Notes under the pieces: generated by a model | The model's database searches: none | What the model was told of the DNA's origin: nothing | What the model saw: the letters and a program-made list of their open reading frames with translations, nothing else | NCBI GenBank assembly: GCA_964638815.1 | Contig: CAZXBB010000240.1 | Location: forward strand, 1-55,565 | Direction of reading: 5' to 3' | Length of the DNA: 55,565 bases | DNA from: CAZXBB01 sp964638815 | GTDB taxonomy: Bacteria; Planctomycetota; Phycisphaerae; Phycisphaerales; SM1A02 | In this document: piece after piece, positions 17,779 through 25,589 of the stretch | Position numbering within the stretch: position 1 is the stretch's first letter | Layout of the letters: every line of letters begins with the position of its first letter | Translations under genes and position numbers: made by a program

Positions 17779-18008
17779 GCGTGGCCGCGCGGCCGCTCAT
17801 CCTGCTCGTGCGCGTGTACCAGGCCGTGGGGAGCCCGTTCGTGGGCGGGCACTGTCGCTTCCAGCCGACGTGCTCGCAGTACGCGGTCGAGGCGCTCGAG
17901 ACGCACGGGGCGCTGCGCGGGACGTGGCTCGCGGTCCGGCGTCTCGTCCGCTGCCAGCCGTTCGGCGGGGCGGGGTTCGACCCCGTGCCGCCGCGGGGGG
18001 ACACGTGA
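17775..18008 (+). CDS. yidD: Membrane protein insertion efficiency factor YidD
   Basis: This is a 77-residue YidD protein. It carries the family pattern VGGHCRFQPTCSQYAVEAL, then THGALRGTWLAVRRLVRC and GFDPVP, with the three conserved cysteines. YidD is a small membrane-associated factor that aids membrane protein insertion by YidC. The start is the GTG at 17775, overlapping the rnpA stop. yidC normally follows, but here the next gene is an aldolase on the same strand, so the usual rpmH-rnpA-yidD-yidC cluster is broken at both ends. Confidence 0.92.
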   Translation: MSVAARPLILLVRVYQAVGSPFVGGHCRFQPTCSQYAVEALETHGALRGTWLAVRRLVRCQPFGGAGFDPVPPRGDT

Positions 18009-18024
18009 TGCGCGCCGGTGCGTG

Positions 18025-18053
18025 TTGCCGCCGGCGTCCCGATGAAATACCTT
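18025..18053 (+). promoter_or_regulatory. Candidate promoter of the aldolase gene
   Basis: TTGCCG (18025-18030), a 17-base spacer and TACCTT (18048-18053) each match four of six consensus positions. The predicted start is about 20 bases before the ATG at 18078. This is weak evidence. Confidence 0.25.
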
Positions 18054-18077
18054 GGGGCGAAAAGCGAGGACAAGACC

Positions 18078-19109
18078 ATGGGCGAAAATGACCTGGGAGC
18101 GATCGCGCGGGCGATGGTCGCCGAGGGCAAGGGCATCCTGGCCGCCGACGAGAGCTCGCCGACGATCAAGAAGCGGTTCGACTCGATCAACGTCGAGTCG
18201 ACCGAGGACAACCGGCGGGCGTACCGCGAGCTGCTCTTCACGACGCCGGGGATGGAGGAGTACATCAGCGGCGTGATCCTCTACGACGAGACGATCCGCC
18301 AGAGCGCCTCCGACGGCACGCCGTTCGTGAAGGTGCTCGAGCGGCGAGGCGTGATTCCCGGGATCAAGGTCGACTGCGGCGCGCAGCCCCTCGCGGGGGC
18401 GCCGGGCGAGAAGGTGACCGAGGGCCTCGACGGCCTCCGCGAGCGGCTCGACGAGTACGCCGGGCTCGGCGCGAAGTTCGCCAAGTGGCGCGCGGTCATC
18501 ACGATCGGCGACGGGATTCCGACGGCGTACTGCCTCGAGACGAACGCGCACGCCCTCGCCCGCTACGCGGCGCTGTGCCAGGAGGCGGGGATCGTTCCGA
18601 TCGTCGAGCCGGAGGTGCTGATGGACGGAAGCCACACGATCGGGCGGTGCGAGGAGGTGACGACCGATACGCTGCACTGCGTCTTCGACGCGTTGCACGA
18701 TCAGCGGGTCGTCCTCGAGCACATGTGCCTCAAGCCGAACATGGTGATCGCCGGCAAGGGCTGCTCTCGACAGGCCGGCCCCGCGGAGGTCGCCGAGGCC
18801 ACGGTGCGATGCTTCCGGCGCGTCGTGCCGTCGGCGGTGCCGGGCATCGTCTTCCTCTCCGGCGGCCAGTCCGACGAGGACGCGACCGCAAACCTCAACG
18901 CGATGAACGCGATGCCGTGCACACACCCGTGGGAGCTCAGCTTCTCGTACGGCCGCGCGCTCCAGGCTCCGCCGTTGAAGGCGTGGGGAGGCCTCGCGGC
19001 GAACGTCGATCGCGCGAAGCAGGCGTTCCACGTCCGCGCGAAGCTGAACGGGGCGGCCCGCTACGGGAAGTACTCGGCAAAGATGGAGCGAGAGCTGGTC
19101 GGGGCCTGA
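18078..19109 (+). CDS. Fructose-bisphosphate aldolase, class I
   Basis: This 343-residue class I (Schiff-base) aldolase cleaves fructose 1,6-bisphosphate into dihydroxyacetone phosphate and glyceraldehyde 3-phosphate. The eukaryote-like motifs GKGILAADESSPTIKKRF near residue 20, GIKVDCG near 95, IVEPEVLMDG near 175 and the Schiff-base lysine K219 in CLKPNMVIAGK are visible. The C-terminus has FLSGGQSDEDAT and SFSYGRALQ. The size matches animal and plant aldolases, not the metal-dependent class II enzymes usual in bacteria. I chose the ATG at 18078, preceded by GAGGA with seven-base spacing; an in-frame start 27 bases upstream is less well placed. A hairpin follows the stop. Confidence 0.95.
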   Translation: MGENDLGAIARAMVAEGKGILAADESSPTIKKRFDSINVESTEDNRRAYRELLFTTPGMEEYISGVILYDETIRQSASDGTPFVKVLERRGVIPGIKVDCGAQPLAGAPGEKVTEGLDGLRERLDEYAGLGAKFAKWRAVITIGDGIPTAYCLETNAHALARYAALCQEAGIVPIVEPEVLMDGSHTIGRCEEVTTDTLHCVFDALHDQRVVLEHMCLKPNMVIAGKGCSRQAGPAEVAEATVRCFRRVVPSAVPGIVFLSGGQSDEDATANLNAMNAMPCTHPWELSFSYGRALQAPPLKAWGGLAANVDRAKQAFHVRAKLNGAARYGKYSAKMERELVGA

Positions 19110-19113
19110 CGGA

Positions 19114-19140
19114 ACGGCGGCAGAGCGCGCGGCGCCGTTG
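19114..19140 (+). terminator. Possible terminator between convergent genes
   Basis: The inverted repeat AACGGCG/CGCCGTT (7-bp stem, 13-base GC-rich loop) begins five bases after the aldolase stop, ahead of a convergent gene. There is no T-run beyond tt. Confidence 0.35.
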
Positions 19141-19179
19141 CCGGTGAGAGGTCACGCGGCACGCGGGCGATCGTGCGTG

Positions 19180-19431
19180 TCAGGCCTCCGCGTCCGCGTT
19201 CCCCGCACTCAGCATCGCGATCGCCTTGTCGGGATCGATCGACCCCTCCGCGACATATGCGGCGATCTCGCGCCGGGTGTGCTCGCGGGAGTTCTGCACG
19301 ATCATCTCCTTCACGCAGGTGAAGACGATCGCGGTGATCGCGACGGTAATGCCGCCGGCGATCGCCACGAAGGCGATGATCAGGTCCCCCTCGATCAGCC
19401 CTTCCCAGAAGCCCGTGGCCAGCATGAACAT
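19180..19431 (-). CDS. Small single-pass membrane protein of unknown function
   Basis: This is an 83-residue protein with one long hydrophobic helix (about residues 15-40, LIIAFVAIAGGITVAITAIVF). A charged cytoplasmic tail follows, containing REIAAYVAEGSIDPDKAIAMLSAG. That tail resembles short helical motifs in other small bacterial membrane proteins (E-I-A-x-Y-V-x-E-G-S). The minus-strand GGGAGGA sits about six bases before the ATG at 19431, which supports real translation. It is convergent with the aldolase gene. No function can be named. Confidence 0.65.
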   Translation of the reverse strand: MFMLATGFWEGLIEGDLIIAFVAIAGGITVAITAIVFTCVKEMIVQNSREHTRREIAAYVAEGSIDPDKAIAMLSAGNADAEA

Positions 19432-19591
19432 AGTCGGTCCTCCCGCTATGACGTGAAGCGCGTCAACGAACGATATTCGGGTTGCGGGCTCCGGGCTTTC
19501 GGTTTCCGGCCATCGGCGGCCCGCTCGGCCGGGTAGGGCCGGCCCCCGCGGGTTCCGGCAGCCGGGGGCTCACCGCCGCCTCACGGCCGCC

Positions 19592-21625
19592 TCACGCTGC
19601 CGGCTCCGCCGCCCGGTGTGCGACGCGCAGGGGCTTCACCGGCCGGTTCGCCTCGAGCCGTCGCCGGGCGTCCTCGGCCTCGGTGAACTCCTCGCCGAAC
19701 CGGACGAGCCGCAGGCTGTTGAAGATCACCAGCACGTAGCCCGCAGCGTAGAGGAACGGGGCAAGCCAGATATTGATCTTGCCCGTGGCGGCGAGCGCGA
19801 GGCCGATCACCGCGAGCGCGAGCGAGAAGGCGATGTTGAGCCCCACGACGGTCCGGGCCTTGCGGGCGAGCTCGAGCAGGAACGGCACGTGACGGAGGTC
19901 GTCGTTCATGAGCGCGACGCCTGCGGAGTTCGTCGCGATGTCGGATCCGGAGAGGCCCATCGCGACGCCGACGTCCGCGGCGGCGAGGATCGGTCCGTCG
20001 TTGATGCCGTCACCGACGACCAGCGTGCGGTGACCCTTGCTCAGGAGGTAGTTGAGCTCGTCGTGCTTCTCGGCCGGGAGGCACTCCGCCTCGATCGCAT
20101 CGACGCCGACGGCCTGCCCGACGCGCGTCGCGACCGACATGCGGTCGCCCGTGAAGATCGAGATACGGCGCACGCCGAGCTGCCGCATCTTCTGGATCAC
20201 CTCCGGAGCGTTCACGCGGAGCTTGTCCTCGAGACCCACCGCGCCGAGATAGCGTCCCGCCCGCATCACGTGGACGCCGGACATCCCCTCGATCTTCCGC
20301 TCGACGGGCTCGAGCGCGGTCCGGATGGCGGGGTTGATCTCGAGGAGCCAGTCCGCGCGGCCCGCGTGGATCACGTCGCCGCCGATCGTCGCCTTGACAC
20401 CGCGCCCGTGCATTTCCTCGTAGCGGTCAACGCCGGCCGGCGTGATGCGGGCCTGCCTGGCCGTGTCGAGGATCGACCGGGCCAGCGGGTGGTTCGACGA
20501 CTGCTCGGCGTCGGCGGCCGCCTGGAGGAGCGCGGCGCCGTCCACGCCCTCGGCGGGGGCGAGGCGGCTGACGGCGAACTTGCCGGTCGTGAGCGTGCCG
20601 GTCTTGTCGAGCACGACGGTGTCGATCGTGGCCGCCGCCTCCAGCGTCCGCGTCTGCTTGATCATGATGCCGAGCCGGGCGGCCGCGGCGAACCCGGCGA
20701 CCATCGCGGTCGGGTGGGAGATGAGGAGGGCGCCGGGGCAGGTGACCACGAGCACCGTGATGGCCCGGATCGCCGCCTCGTCGCGGATCGCCTCGTTGCT
20801 GCTCTTCGCGGTGAAGAACCAGACGAGACCCGCGACCATCAGGACGACGGGCACGTAGTACGCCGCGAGCTGCTCGATCAGCTCCTGGCGCTCGGTGCGT
20901 GACGACTCCGCCTCGCGGATGAGCGCCTCGACCTTGCCGATCGTCGTCTCGGCGGCGACCGCCGTCACTTCGATGTCGATCTGGCCGGTGAGGTTCGTGG
21001 TGCCCGCGTACACCTCGGTGCCGACCATCGCCTCGATCGGGACGGCCTCGCCGGTGAGCGACGCCTGGTTGATGTCGCTGGCGCCGTCGATGATCCGCCC
21101 GTCCACCGGGAGATTCTCGCCGGGGCGGACGCGCACGACCTGGCCGATCGTGACACGGGTGATCGGCACCATGCGCTCGCCGCCCTCCTCGACGATCCGC
21201 GCGTCGTCGGGCGTGAGATCGATGAGGTCGCGAATCGCGCGCTGCGCGCCCCAGGCGGTGCGGCTGAGGATCAGGTTGGCGGTCCAGAGGAAGAACGCCA
21301 GGAAGCCTGCGGCGAGGAAGTTGCCGGTCGCCACCGCGGCGGCGACTGCGAGGCAGGCGAGCGAGTCGCTCGACGCCTGTCCGCGCGTGATCTCACGCCA
21401 CGCGCCGTTGAGCAGGGGAATCGCGAGGATGACGGCCCCGACCGCCGCCGGGATCTGCGCGACCTGTTCGTGCCAGCCCAGGAGCGTCACCAGCCAGGAG
21501 ACGGCCAGCAGCATGCCGCCGATGAGGGCGATGAACAGTCGCCGCTCGAGCCGCTCCGCCCCGCCCGCGGTGTCCATGAGCTGTTTGTCCTGGTCGGGCG
21601 CGCCGGCAACGGTGAGCTCGGGCAT
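19592..21625 (-). CDS. Heavy-metal translocating P-type ATPase (P1B-like)
   Basis: This 677-residue P-type ATPase probably exports or imports a metal ion. It has the TGEAVP actuator motif (191-196), the phosphorylation site DKTGTLTTGKF (D340), a SNHPLA motif of the nucleotide-binding domain, TGD in SIFTGDRMS and the hinge GDGINDGPILAAADVGVAMG. About eight membrane helices fit the P1B pattern. There is no N-terminal metal-binding domain or CxxC. The transmembrane metal site reads TCPGALLIS (residues 295-303), so the second position of the usual CPC or SPC motif is Gly and a His follows in ISHPTAM. This makes metal specificity unpredictable. GAGGGA precedes the ATG. A repeat lies upstream. Confidence 0.88.
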   Translation of the reverse strand: MPELTVAGAPDQDKQLMDTAGGAERLERRLFIALIGGMLLAVSWLVTLLGWHEQVAQIPAAVGAVILAIPLLNGAWREITRGQASSDSLACLAVAAAVATGNFLAAGFLAFFLWTANLILSRTAWGAQRAIRDLIDLTPDDARIVEEGGERMVPITRVTIGQVVRVRPGENLPVDGRIIDGASDINQASLTGEAVPIEAMVGTEVYAGTTNLTGQIDIEVTAVAAETTIGKVEALIREAESSRTERQELIEQLAAYYVPVVLMVAGLVWFFTAKSSNEAIRDEAAIRAITVLVVTCPGALLISHPTAMVAGFAAAARLGIMIKQTRTLEAAATIDTVVLDKTGTLTTGKFAVSRLAPAEGVDGAALLQAAADAEQSSNHPLARSILDTARQARITPAGVDRYEEMHGRGVKATIGGDVIHAGRADWLLEINPAIRTALEPVERKIEGMSGVHVMRAGRYLGAVGLEDKLRVNAPEVIQKMRQLGVRRISIFTGDRMSVATRVGQAVGVDAIEAECLPAEKHDELNYLLSKGHRTLVVGDGINDGPILAAADVGVAMGLSGSDIATNSAGVALMNDDLRHVPFLLELARKARTVVGLNIAFSLALAVIGLALAATGKINIWLAPFLYAAGYVLVIFNSLRLVRFGEEFTEAEDARRRLEANRPVKPLRVAHRAAEPAA

Positions 21626-21661
21626 GTGTGTCTCCCTCGATCAGGCGGGGGGCCGGTGGAC

Positions 21662-21770
21662 GGGTCCGGGGGTCCGGGGTCCGGGGTCCGGTGGTCCGGG
21701 GGTCCGGGGTCCGGGGTGGGGCGGTCCGGGGTGGGGCGGTCCGGGGTCCGGGGGTCCGGGGGTCCGGGGC
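21662..21770. repeat. Tandem repeat of ggtccggg units
   Basis: More than ten imperfect 7- to 9-bp units of ggtccggg, strongly G-rich on the plus strand, fill the gap between the divergent ATPase and gpsA genes. The rest of that 309-base gap (21771-21934) shows no gene. Both promoters should lie here. Confidence 0.85.
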
Positions 21771-21934
21771 GAAATGCGACCGCGCACCCCGGGCGGGGTG
21801 CGAAGCGGGGATGGTACGGGGAGGATTCGACGCGGGTTCGACCGCCCGGCCAAAAACGCCCGGCCAAAAAAGAGACACCCCCGGCAGCACTCCCGACCGC
21901 AGCGAAGTTGTCACCCCGCGCCGCATCCGATTGA

Positions 21935-22957
21935 ATGGGCCGCATGACCACCCGCGTCGCGATCGTTGGCGACGGACAGATGGGCCTCGTCCTCGCCGAC
22001 GCGCTCGCGGAGCGCGGCGTCGCGGTCCGGCTCTGGGGTCCGTTCCCCGACGAGGTCGTCGCGCTCGCGGAGACCCGGGGCTCGCCCCGTCTTCCGGGCT
22101 TCCGGCTGCCGGACGCCGTCGAGGTGACCGCCGACGACGCGGCGGCGCTCGCCGGCTGCGGGATGATCGTCAACGCGATCCCGACGCAGTTCATCCGCAG
22201 CGTGTGGCGCCGGCTCGGGCCCGGCGTACCGGCGGGGGCGCCTTTCGTGTGCGTGTCCAAGGGGATCGAGAACGACACGCTCCTTCGCCCGACGCAGGTG
22301 ATCGCCGACGTCCTCGGCGAGCCGCACGACTCGGCCGACCGGCCGATGTGCGCGTTGTCGGGCCCGACGATCGCGGCGGAGCTCGCGGCGCGCAAGCCGG
22401 CGACGATGGTGGCGGCGTCCGCGGACGAGGCGATGCGCCAACGCGTCCAGGATCTCTTCAGCGTGCCGTGGCTCCGCATCTACCGCAACGACGATCCGTG
22501 CGGCGTCGAGCTCGCCGGCGCGACGAAGAACGTCATCGCGCTCGCGGCCGGCATGGTCGACGGCCTCGGCGCCGGCGACAACGCGAAGAGCGCGCTCCTG
22601 GCTCGCGGTCTCGCGGAGATCGCGCGGCTGGGGGTGGCGCTCGGCGCCAGGGTTGATACGTTCTTCGGCGTCGCCGGCGTGGGCGACCTCGCGACGACCT
22701 GCTTCAGCCCCTCGGGGCGCAACCGCACGTGCGGCGACCGTCTCGGGCGCGGCGAGTCGCTCGACGCGATCCTCGCGTCGACGGTTTCGGTCGTCGAGGG
22801 CGTCCCGACCACGCGCTCCGTCAAGCAGATCGCGGCCCGCGAGGGCGTCGAGATGCCGATCACGGAGGCCGTGCACGCGATCCTGTTCGAGGGGATGACG
22901 CCGGGGACGGCGATACGGGAGCTGATGGGGCGGGCGCCGAAGGCGGAGTGGATCTGA
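21935..22957 (+). CDS. gpsA: Glycerol-3-phosphate dehydrogenase [NAD(P)+]
   Basis: This 340-residue GpsA makes sn-glycerol 3-phosphate from dihydroxyacetone phosphate for phospholipid synthesis. The N-terminal Rossmann motif VAIVGDGQMGLVLA carries GxGxxG, VNAIPTQFIRSVW and CVSKGIE follow, then ALSGPTIAAELA and the active-site lysine in ELAGATKNVIALAAGM. The C-terminal half has GVAGVGDLATTCFSPSGRNR and EGVPTTRSVK, all family hallmarks. Two in-frame ATGs lie nine bases apart (21935 and 21944); neither has a clear ribosome binding site, and the second gives an N-terminus more like homologues. It is divergent from the P-type ATPase gene. Confidence 0.94.
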   Translation: MGRMTTRVAIVGDGQMGLVLADALAERGVAVRLWGPFPDEVVALAETRGSPRLPGFRLPDAVEVTADDAAALAGCGMIVNAIPTQFIRSVWRRLGPGVPAGAPFVCVSKGIENDTLLRPTQVIADVLGEPHDSADRPMCALSGPTIAAELAARKPATMVAASADEAMRQRVQDLFSVPWLRIYRNDDPCGVELAGATKNVIALAAGMVDGLGAGDNAKSALLARGLAEIARLGVALGARVDTFFGVAGVGDLATTCFSPSGRNRTCGDRLGRGESLDAILASTVSVVEGVPTTRSVKQIAAREGVEMPITEAVHAILFEGMTPGTAIRELMGRAPKAEWI

Positions 22958-22996
22958 TCCCGCTGGTGTGATGTGAGTCGGAAGTGCGGCACCAGA

Positions 22997-23162
22997 CCGA
23001 GGCTCGAGCGGGCGCTCACGCGGGCGGATCGCCCCTCGGACGGTCGGATTCACGGTCCGCTTCAGGGTCCGGTTCACGGTTCGATCATGGTTCGATTCAT
23101 GGTTCGATCATGGTTCGATCATGGTTCGATTCATGGTCGATTCATGGACAATGCGGGCTCAG
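22997..23162. repeat. Decayed inverted-repeat element copy with atggttcgatc microsatellite
   Basis: The stretch gaggctcgagcgggcgctcacgcg followed by ggatcgccc and, at the end, attcatggacaatgcgggct resembles the right half of the element at 16888-17125. Between these ends (about 23048-23147) the motif atggttcgatc, with variants, is repeated about eight times. No left-hand arm is seen, so this looks like a one-ended or expanded copy. It fills the gap between gpsA and the convergent ptsH. Confidence 0.5.
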
Positions 23163-23169
23163 CTCACGG

Positions 23170-23451
23170 TCAGTCTTCCTGGAACTTCGACTCGACCAGC
23201 TTCGCCAGGTGGCACACTGCCTTCTCGGCATCGTCGCCGGACGCGATGATCTCGATCTCGGTGCCCTGGGTCGCGGCGAGCATCATCATCTGCATGATCG
23301 ACTTGCCGTCCACGGGCTCGCGGTGATCCGCGCGGCGGACGGTGATCTCCGAGTCGAACGTCGTCGCCGCCTCGACGAAGAGCATCGCGGGGCGCGCGTG
23401 CAGCCCGAGCTTGTTCGATATCTTCACCGTAGCGGACGCGGTCTTCGGCAC
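23170..23451 (-). CDS. ptsH: HPr-like phosphocarrier protein
   Basis: This is a 93-residue HPr/NPr phosphocarrier. The phosphorylation site LGLHARPA gives His18, and VDGKSIMQMMMLAA carries the serine (about residue 51) at the regulatory Ser46 position. The length is normal (about 85-93). The GTG at 23451 is chosen because earlier frame sequence is low-complexity and unlike HPr; AGGGGA lies about nine bases before it. HPr receives phosphate from enzyme I and passes it to EIIA proteins, here probably the PtsN encoded 152 bases upstream. Enzyme I and HPr kinase are not in this window, and no sugar permease is present, so a regulatory (nitrogen PTS-like) role is likely. Confidence 0.9.
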   Translation of the reverse strand: MPKTASATVKISNKLGLHARPAMLFVEAATTFDSEITVRRADHREPVDGKSIMQMMMLAATQGTEIEIIASGDDAEKAVCHLAKLVESKFQED

Positions 23452-23603
23452 GGATGGCGGTCCCCTGAGTCCCTGGCAAAACGCTTCCCCGCGTCGGTGT
23501 GCGCGAACCGCACCCCCACGCGCACCCGGCGGATCGCTCCCCTCCGCAAGCCGGCCGGCGAAGGCCCCCATGCCGGGCGCCGTCGTCGCTCGTTCCTGCC
23601 GCA

Positions 23604-24083
23604 CTACCGCATCGTTGCCTTGGCGTCCGCCTCCTCCAGCAGCGTGAGCACGTCCTGCGTCGTCTGGGCCTGCCGCAGGAAACGCCGGAAGGTCTCGTGG
23701 CTGAGATTGCCGAAGATCGCCTCCATCGCGTCCAGGTGATCCTCGGGCTTGTCCTCGGGGCTGAGCAGCAGGAAGATCGAGTACACCGGTTGCTTGTCGA
23801 GCGCGTTGAACTCGACGCCCCTCGGACTGATGGCGATCGCGACGACCATCTTCTTGATCGCCGGGTGCTTCACGTGCGGGACGGCGACCCCGTGCCCGAA
23901 TCCCGTCGAGCCGCGCTTCTCGCGCTTGACGATCGATTTGACGAATTCGTCCCGCAGCTCCGGGCTCACCGCCGCGCTGCTGACGAGCGCGTCGACGACC
24001 TCCTCGATCGCGGCGTCGCGTTCCGTCGCCGCCAGCTTGGGGATGATCGCGCTTTCAACGACGATATCGAGCAGTTTCATCAT
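23604..24083 (-). CDS. ptsN: PTS EIIA (fructose/nitrogen regulatory type)
   Basis: This is a 159-residue EIIA domain of the fructose/mannitol/Ntr class. The phosphorylatable histidine H70 lies in GFGHGVAVPHVKHPAI, and the following VVAIAISPRGVEFNALDKQPVYSIFLLLSPED is the family core. There are no EIIB or EIIC domains, as expected for PtsN. It overlaps the hpf stop (ATGATGA), so the two are translationally coupled. hpf-ptsN coupling is common in the rpoN neighbourhood of Gram-negative bacteria, where PtsN helps regulate potassium and nitrogen metabolism. The exact role here is inferred. Confidence 0.9.
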   Translation of the reverse strand: MMKLLDIVVESAIIPKLAATERDAAIEEVVDALVSSAAVSPELRDEFVKSIVKREKRGSTGFGHGVAVPHVKHPAIKKMVVAIAISPRGVEFNALDKQPVYSIFLLLSPEDKPEDHLDAMEAIFGNLSHETFRRFLRQAQTTQDVLTLLEEADAKATMR

Positions 24084-24400
24084 TCGTTCCCGCGCATGGT
24101 CGTGTGGTCCTTGTGATCCCGGAGCTTGCTCTTGTGGTCTTTCAGCTGCCGGATGGACCTGTCGATACCGAGATCGATGCACGCATAGAGATCATCGTGA
24201 TCGCTCGTCGCCACGAACGGCTCATGATGGGCGACGTCCGTGATTATTTCAAGCGAGTAGCCGTTCCTGGCCCGGTCGATGACCATCTCCACCTGGAGTA
24301 TGCGGTCGAAGAACCGCGGGAACTTCTCGACCTTCTTCGCGGCGTATTCCTCGATCGCGGGGGTCAGGTCCATGTGCTTCGAGCTGATCTTGAATTCCAT
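24080..24400 (-). CDS. hpf: Ribosome hibernation promoting factor (short HPF)
   Basis: This is a 106-residue short HPF/YfiA-type protein that binds the ribosome decoding region in starved cells. It opens with MEFKISSKHMDLTPAIEEYA, has KKVEKFPRFFDRILQVEMVID and YSLEIITDVAHHEPFVATSDHDDLYACIDLGID, with a charged C-terminal helix. The ATG at 24400 has GGAGA about six bases upstream; longer in-frame starts upstream read through a repeat in the neighbouring DUF502 gene. It is coupled to ptsN downstream. The length fits the short class. Confidence 0.9.
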   Translation of the reverse strand: MEFKISSKHMDLTPAIEEYAAKKVEKFPRFFDRILQVEMVIDRARNGYSLEIITDVAHHEPFVATSDHDDLYACIDLGIDRSIRQLKDHKSKLRDHKDHTTMRGNE

Positions 24401-24428
24401 TCGCTTCTCCTGCGAGTGTTTGCGTCGC

Positions 24429-25451
24429 TCACGTGCTCCTGGAGCGCTTCGTCTCCGGAACCGGGACGGCATCCGGGGCGGCATCCGGGGGGGCAGCCGG
24501 GGCGGCATGCGGGGCGGCATCCGGGGTGGCATGCGGGGTGGCATCCGGGCTGGCATCCGGGGGGGCATGAACGGCGGGGCCGTCCGGCGCGGGCACGAGG
24601 CCTCCCGGGAGGACCGGCGTGCCGTCGTTCACCGGGGCGAGGGACGGGGCGACCGCCTCCTCTCGGGCGGGGACGAGCACGCCGCCGCTCACCGAGAAGC
24701 GGATCGCCTCCTCCACCGTGATCGGCAGCTCGATGAGGTCCTCGCGCTTGACCGTGATCGTGTAGCCCGTGAAGGGCGTCGGTGAGCTCGGAATGAACAC
24801 GGTCAGCGACTCGCCGGCGTGCCGCGCGATCGTCTTCATGGTCGATCCGGTGAGGAAGCCCACCGACCAGATGCCTTTGCGCGGATACTCGCATGCGACG
24901 ACGCGGTTGAACTTGATCGGCTGATCGTCGCTGAAGAGGAAGTCGACGATCTGCTTGACGTACGGGTAGACCTGCTTGAAGACCGGGAGCGTCGTGATGA
25001 GGTCCTCGATCTTGCGGTAGATGCGGCGCCCGAAGAACCCACCGAGCAGGCGTCCGGCGACGTAGACCGAGATGATGGCGATCACGAGGCCGATCATCTG
25101 CATGTACCAGTGATTGGCCCACCACTTGTCGACGTTCGCGGCGCGTATTCGCGCGCGCAGAACAGCTTCGCCCGGCGGCTCGCTCCCGCCCGCCCTGATC
25201 TCGGCCTGTGCGGCCGTGATCTCTTCCGGCTTCGGATCGAAGGCCTGCCGCAGGGGCGACCACACGCGCGCCGCGTTGACCATCGCGATGCGCACGCCGC
25301 GGTTGATCGGCTCGGCGATGGACTTGTCGACGAACCGGTACGCCTGGACGACGATCCACAGGGTCAGCACCGACGGGAGCAGAACCACGAGGCCGCGAAG
25401 GAAGAATCGTCGGAAGTCTCCAGTGAACGTGCGTTCCGAGGAATCACTCAT
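24429..25451 (-). CDS. DUF502 family membrane protein
   Basis: This is a 340-residue inner-membrane protein. RRFFLRGLVVLLPSVLTLWIVVQAY forms the first helix (about residues 15-40) and IGLVIAIISVYVAGRLLGGFF the second (about 124-145). IEDLITTLPVFKQVYPYVKQIVDFL and VVACEYPRKGIWSVGFLTG follow, all typical of the DUF502 family. Members usually have about 200-220 residues and unknown function. The C-terminal extension here (about residues 260-340) is Ala/Pro/His-rich and is encoded in part by the 12-bp repeat at 24464-24570. The gene lies 28 bases upstream of hpf on the same strand, so it may be transcribed together with hpf-ptsN. Confidence 0.88.
   Translation of the reverse strand: MSDSSERTFTGDFRRFFLRGLVVLLPSVLTLWIVVQAYRFVDKSIAEPINRGVRIAMVNAARVWSPLRQAFDPKPEEITAAQAEIRAGGSEPPGEAVLRARIRAANVDKWWANHWYMQMIGLVIAIISVYVAGRLLGGFFGRRIYRKIEDLITTLPVFKQVYPYVKQIVDFLFSDDQPIKFNRVVACEYPRKGIWSVGFLTGSTMKTIARHAGESLTVFIPSSPTPFTGYTITVKREDLIELPITVEEAIRFSVSGGVLVPAREEAVAPSLAPVNDGTPVLPGGLVPAPDGPAVHAPPDASPDATPHATPDAAPHAAPAAPPDAAPDAVPVPETKRSRST
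24464..24570. repeat. 12-bp tandem repeat inside the DUF502 C-terminus
   Basis: About nine imperfect 12-bp copies of ggcatccggggc (with ggcatgcgggg variants). Being in frame, they encode repeated Ala-Pro-Asp/His tetrapeptides at the end of the DUF502 protein. Confidence 0.85.
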
Positions 25452-25589
25452 GTAGCTCGCCCAGGCCCGCGGTGCGCGAACGACGCGCTGCCGGGAACCT
25501 CGCCGCTAGTGTAGGTCGGTTCCGACGGCTTCGGTATCATCGGCTCCGGGGGCGGTGTGGCCAGAGTAGTGGGGAGGGCGGACCGCGGG

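Noticed and set aside
23048..23147. Regular repeats considered as a CRISPR array
   Set aside because: Units are about 11 bp, directly adjacent and without unique spacers of constant length. They are tandem microsatellites, as are the other arrays in the window.
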